Assembly (NCBI GenBank): GCA_036674765.1
Contig: JARVKI010000033.1
Coordinates: 124,001 to 188,000, forward strand
Length of the DNA: 64,000 nucleotides
Origin: Seiridium cupressi
Taxonomy: Eukaryota; Ascomycota; Sordariomycetes; Amphisphaeriales; Sporocadaceae
Reading direction: 5' to 3'
Shown here in pieces: positions 60,541 through 64,000 of the stretch. The number at the start of each line of letters is the position of its first letter. Positions within the stretch are counted from its first letter, which is position 1. The position numbers were made by a program, and so were the translations under genes. The notes below the pieces were generated by a model that was not told the DNA's origin, did not search any database, and worked only from the letters and a program-made list of their open reading frames with translations.

Positions 60541-61585
60541 GCCATTCATCCTACCAACTTGGACACACTTTCACTATTGTTTTACGTTTCCAATTTCTTC
60601 TTTCTTTTTTTCTTGTGTACAATGTACATCCCTCATGACGATACTCGCAATCATCATGACCACCTACCAAATTTCACTAGCGACGCGTTCGCCTGCATTG
60701 GCTATCAAGTTTGCCAACTTGAAAGCTTGAACATGCCGATCCTTCGACAAATTGGATAGTCGGAGGTGACGACTTTGGCTATTTCACTTTACATTACGCA
60801 GTTTGACCAATACTTGGTCGAGGGAGACTCAGATCGCAGAGTACACAAGCGCTCTGCATCAGTCTACAACGAACATTATTGATGGGGTTTTTCTTTATGA
60901 GCATGACGAGGATATGAAACGATATGACGACGAAATGGAATATGACATTTACAAGCCTCGGATCACAGTCACGATCTAATGTTACTAGCATGCCAGCAAA
61001 TGGCTAGAATCAATTGGCGTTCCATGGTTACAGACCAGAAAAAAGTCTTCTCAACGATTTGACGATAAAGAGCGCCTTCATAGGCAAAGCACAGTGTTAT
61101 TGGCAAGATAGAATGTCAATACATATATAAATGGGGAGAAATGACTCCAACATGCTTGACAAAGGAACCTTGAGTGACATGAAAGAATTGTCTAATGACT
61201 TTGGCCGTGTATGCTTCAACACTCCCAGCCCAGAGGCTCTCCTGGCCACCATCCAATTGCTACTACTACTAGTGCTGACTTCCTTAAGCACCATAGGCCC
61301 ACAAGCCATGCGCACACGCCTGCTTAATCTATTTAAGTCGTGTGTAAAGGGTATCATTGTTATCGAATACTAGGACATGATTAGTTACAGTTCAAAAGTC
61401 AGACTGGGTATTGAAATCTTACCTCGATGGTTCGTTCTATTTGATGTCGCTCCGTATGCCATTTGGCCCTGGTCATTCCATGACCGGCAATTTGAGTTGC
61501 TGATCTCGTGCAACAGTCTCAACAGAAGGCGGTGAATTGGGAATGTAATGAATGTATGCTCCTTGCTCTCCCTCTATGAACAAAC
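60541..61585. other. Convergent intergenic region
   Basis: 3' flanks of the 58.6-kb gene and of the BTB gene. Short frames on both strands have no motif. Nothing else is seen. Confidence 0.55.
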
Positions 61586-62665
61586 TCAATGGATGTCCAA
61601 GTAGAGATCGAAGATGGCCGTCCTCGGCGACGACACGAGCGCCGTGCCGGTGATGTGTCCAAACAGTTCCGAGTCGGAGTGGTCCGACTCGACGTCCTCC
61701 ACGTCGAGCAACGACGACCCGGTCAGCGATGGCACGCGCGCGAGCGTGTGCGGGCACCGACCTTGGCCCACCGAGGACCGGTGCGTGTGGAAGGAGCACT
61801 GCCGGAACCCGAACTGGCGCTCGTCGTTGCGCAGGTTGTTGCTCGGCAGTCGGAGTTGCGGGTTCTTGAACTGCAGCTTCACCCGGCTCTTGGACGACTT
61901 GTCCATGTGCGCCGCGTAGTCGTGCTGGAAGTCGGGCACCATCTCGAACAGGGCCTGCATCTTCTCGCCCGCGCCCGAGTCGAGGCCGCCGCCTGGCGAT
62001 CCGTTGAGTGACCATGCGGTCATGGCCACGATCCATTTTCGCAGCCTATAGCTCTCGGCCGGGTCGGTTTCCGTGTATAGCTGAGCCACGAAGCGCGGCG
62101 TGATGTCCCAGTCGCAGCGCAGGTAGATGTCCTGGAGAGCGTCCATGGCGGCATCCTGGAGGGCGTCGAGGCCGATCCGCGCGGCGAAGAGGTGTAGGTT
62201 GGTCAGGTCCCAGTGGAGGTCCTCGCAGCAGTCCTGGAGGTGGGCCTCGTCGATGAAGGGCTGGAAGCTTATGCCCCTGGTGTTTCCGGTGCTGTGTCGG
62301 AGGTTTACCCAGTATTCGAACAGCTCGAACATGTCCGGACACAGGTCCTCGAGCCAGAGCGTGTTGAGCTGGGCATTGCGCTGCAGGAAGTTGAGCCCGG
62401 AGGCGTCGAGGCGCGAGGCGAAGTAGATGGATGTCGAGGTCAGGGCCTTCTTGGAGAAGACGAACTCGCGGCTTTCCTTGCCCACGAACACCCGGACTGT
62501 GTCTGAGTTGCGAATACTATCACGGGCATTTTATTAGCTTTACATTGCTGGCATATACCGTGCAGGTCGGTGTGTGGGTGGCCTGGCTTGGTTTATAGAG
62601 CTAGCGACTTACGGCTTGACGGCGAGAGCAGAGGCTCTTTTACATGCGAACTTGGCTTTCAACAT
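61586..62665 (-). CDS. BTB/POZ domain protein
   Basis: Two exons, 62665-62613 and 62516-61586, 327 residues. The BTB fold starts across the splice site: IRNSDTVRVFVGKESREFVF then SKKALTSTSIYFASRL, the usual strand-strand-helix opening. FQRNAQ-like NFLQRNAQLNTLWLEDLCPD and MFELFEYWVNLRHSTG follow, then LHLFAARIGLDALQDAAMDA, a BACK-like helix pair. The C-terminal 100 residues are less ordered. Many fungi have large families of such proteins; some are adaptors for Cullin-3 ligases, most are unstudied. Codon use is markedly GC-rich compared with the neighbouring intergenic DNA. Exon 1 has only 53 bases, and its start is the only ATG that splices in frame. Confidence 0.8.
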
Positions 62666-64000
62666 GGTAAGGACTGGCCTAGTATATGACTAGTACGCGT
62701 GTATGTGTGCAGCAGTGTAGGATCCAAGTGGTTCGAGAAAGCACACGACATCAAGGGAAGCACGAATGATGCTCGGGTGACTATAAGACGGCGATGGGCT
62801 GTTCTTTCAAGTACACTGGCAGAATGCATGGCCCATGGGGGCCAGGATCGAGAGCTGCCGATATAACCAGCAATAACCTAAACCCCAACAAGCTCTCCCA
62901 GCACCATTGCCTCAACTCCCCTGCTGGGCGTGTCACCTACAGTGGGCCTTGGGTGCTACACCCAGACCGTAGGCTGTCTTGGCAGGAGTTCACGAAGCTA
63001 GCCATCGCGGGGTGGGGGACCAGGCTCTGGCCCCAAAGCTTGTCGTTGAGCTTGTTTGTTTCCGCAGCGTGCTCCTACAGTATGTGCCCTTGGCCTACGG
63101 ATCCCCTGGTGTTTCGCCTTCGCCCGTCCCGGCTGGGGAAGCAAGCACGGGCCAGTCGTGTTTCGAGGCCGGCTCAATACTACGATCCAGGTTGCGCTGA
63201 AACCCGGTCGTTCTGCGGGTTCCAGGATCCTGAGGTTCGGATGAGAGCACTAGGGTCGTTTGCAGACGGGGGTTTGTGCCCGCTTGTGTTGCTATTGGCT
63301 GGAACCCAAGTGATTACTACCTTTGGGCCCAACCGTAATGGATCTGGTGGCTGAACACTCGGAGCTGTCAGCTCTGGACCATCGTGCTGATCGTGCATCT
63401 CCAATGCGTCGGAGCTGTCAAATTACAGAAGCCATCCACATGACCTATATTGCGAGTGCTAACAGTCGAGGTCGGATCCTACAGTGAGCATCTTCATCTC
63501 AGTACGCCAAGGATCCCCGATGAAATGCAAGCCATACTTATCGGATGAACACGAAGATCTCAAGCTTCAGGTGAGAGAGAGTATGCAATGCATTGGAGAT
63601 CTCGAGGATCCCGATCATTGTCTATCATCTGAAGTCTTGAGAGCTCTGAAGCTGTGCCCCCACGCCATGTTTCACGGCGATCCTAGCAGACCATGGGCAT
63701 GCTTCTCAACCGCCCAAGAACAATAGCTCCTGGGAAGCTGAATAGGACCCTTGGTCACCAAGTTTCGAACCGTTTCGCCATGCGAAAGGTCAAACCCGAC
63801 AGCATACCAGCTTTTTCCATTAAATGGAGACGGGACGTAGTATTGCATGTCAACAGCAATCATTGATCTACTTGCGGCCCGGTCGGCGCGCTCCATCATG
63901 CCATCACTTACTCAGACCCAACGCAATGAAACCAAAATTATGCCATGATCTGCATACAAAGAACGTGCGGATAGCGGCTTTGGAGTTGACGCAGGTACGG
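62666..64000. other. Right-end region without a supported gene
   Basis: The left 200 bases should be the BTB gene promoter. Overlapping frames at 63484-63726 (plus) and 63672-63899 (minus) both look partly protein-like, so a gene or relic may extend past the window edge, but neither is supported by a motif. Confidence 0.4.

Overview
The window looks like nuclear DNA of a filamentous ascomycete (Pezizomycotina, most likely a Sordariomycete; the species cannot be told). Genes are monocistronic and lie on both strands. They carry short spliceosomal introns, mostly 40-130 bases, with GTRNGT donors, CTRAC-like branch sites and YAG acceptors. The set includes typical fungal proteins: a fused BioD-BioA enzyme, a Zap1/ZafA-type zinc regulator, RTG2, GOS1, ATP10 and a Zn2Cys6 factor. 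I see no bacterial, viral or intact transposon genes, no CRISPR array and no convincing tRNA or rRNA gene.

Layout. 1-3.3 kb: a divergent biotin pair, bioF (cut by the left edge) and the bifunctional bioDA. 3.8-11.7 kb: housekeeping genes, namely a CUS2/Tat-SF1 splicing factor, proteasome ubiquitin receptor RPN13, ribosomal protein eL6 and dipeptidyl peptidase III. 11.7-15.7 kb: a 4-kb stretch without a recognisable gene. 15.7-22.8 kb: gluconokinase, the branched-chain ketoacid dehydrogenase E2 subunit, ATP10 and a leucine-rich-repeat-like protein. 22.8-25.5 kb: a gene-poor gap with two decayed reading frames and a nested inverted repeat. 25.6-28.3 kb: Golgi SNARE GOS1 and ribosomal protein uL29 (RPL35). 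28.3-30.1 kb: a gap with another decayed frame. 30.1-44.1 kb: the zinc regulator, a RAD53/CHK2 checkpoint kinase and a large DUF8004-like protein. 44.1-48.6 kb: a second gene desert. 48.6-54.7 kb: a six-exon Zn2Cys6 factor, RTG2 and a type II membrane glycosyltransferase-like protein whose only intron appears to be GC-AG. 54.7-58.6 kb: a third gene-poor gap with a decayed frame. 58.6-62.7 kb: a 646-residue fungal protein of unknown role and a BTB/POZ protein. The last 1.3 kb has no supported gene.

Functional links. The only clear cluster is the biotin pair, two enzymes of one pathway sharing a 563-base divergent promoter. Several proteins act in mitochondria (BCKDH E2, ATP10, possibly a long form of DPP III) or report on mitochondrial state (RTG2), but they are not arranged as a unit. 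No complete unknown system is visible. The least expected content is a set of eroded reading frames in the gene-poor gaps. Several of their stops could come from single C-to-T or G-to-A changes, as repeat-induced point mutation or ordinary decay would leave. All gene models were spliced by eye from frame continuity and splice motifs.
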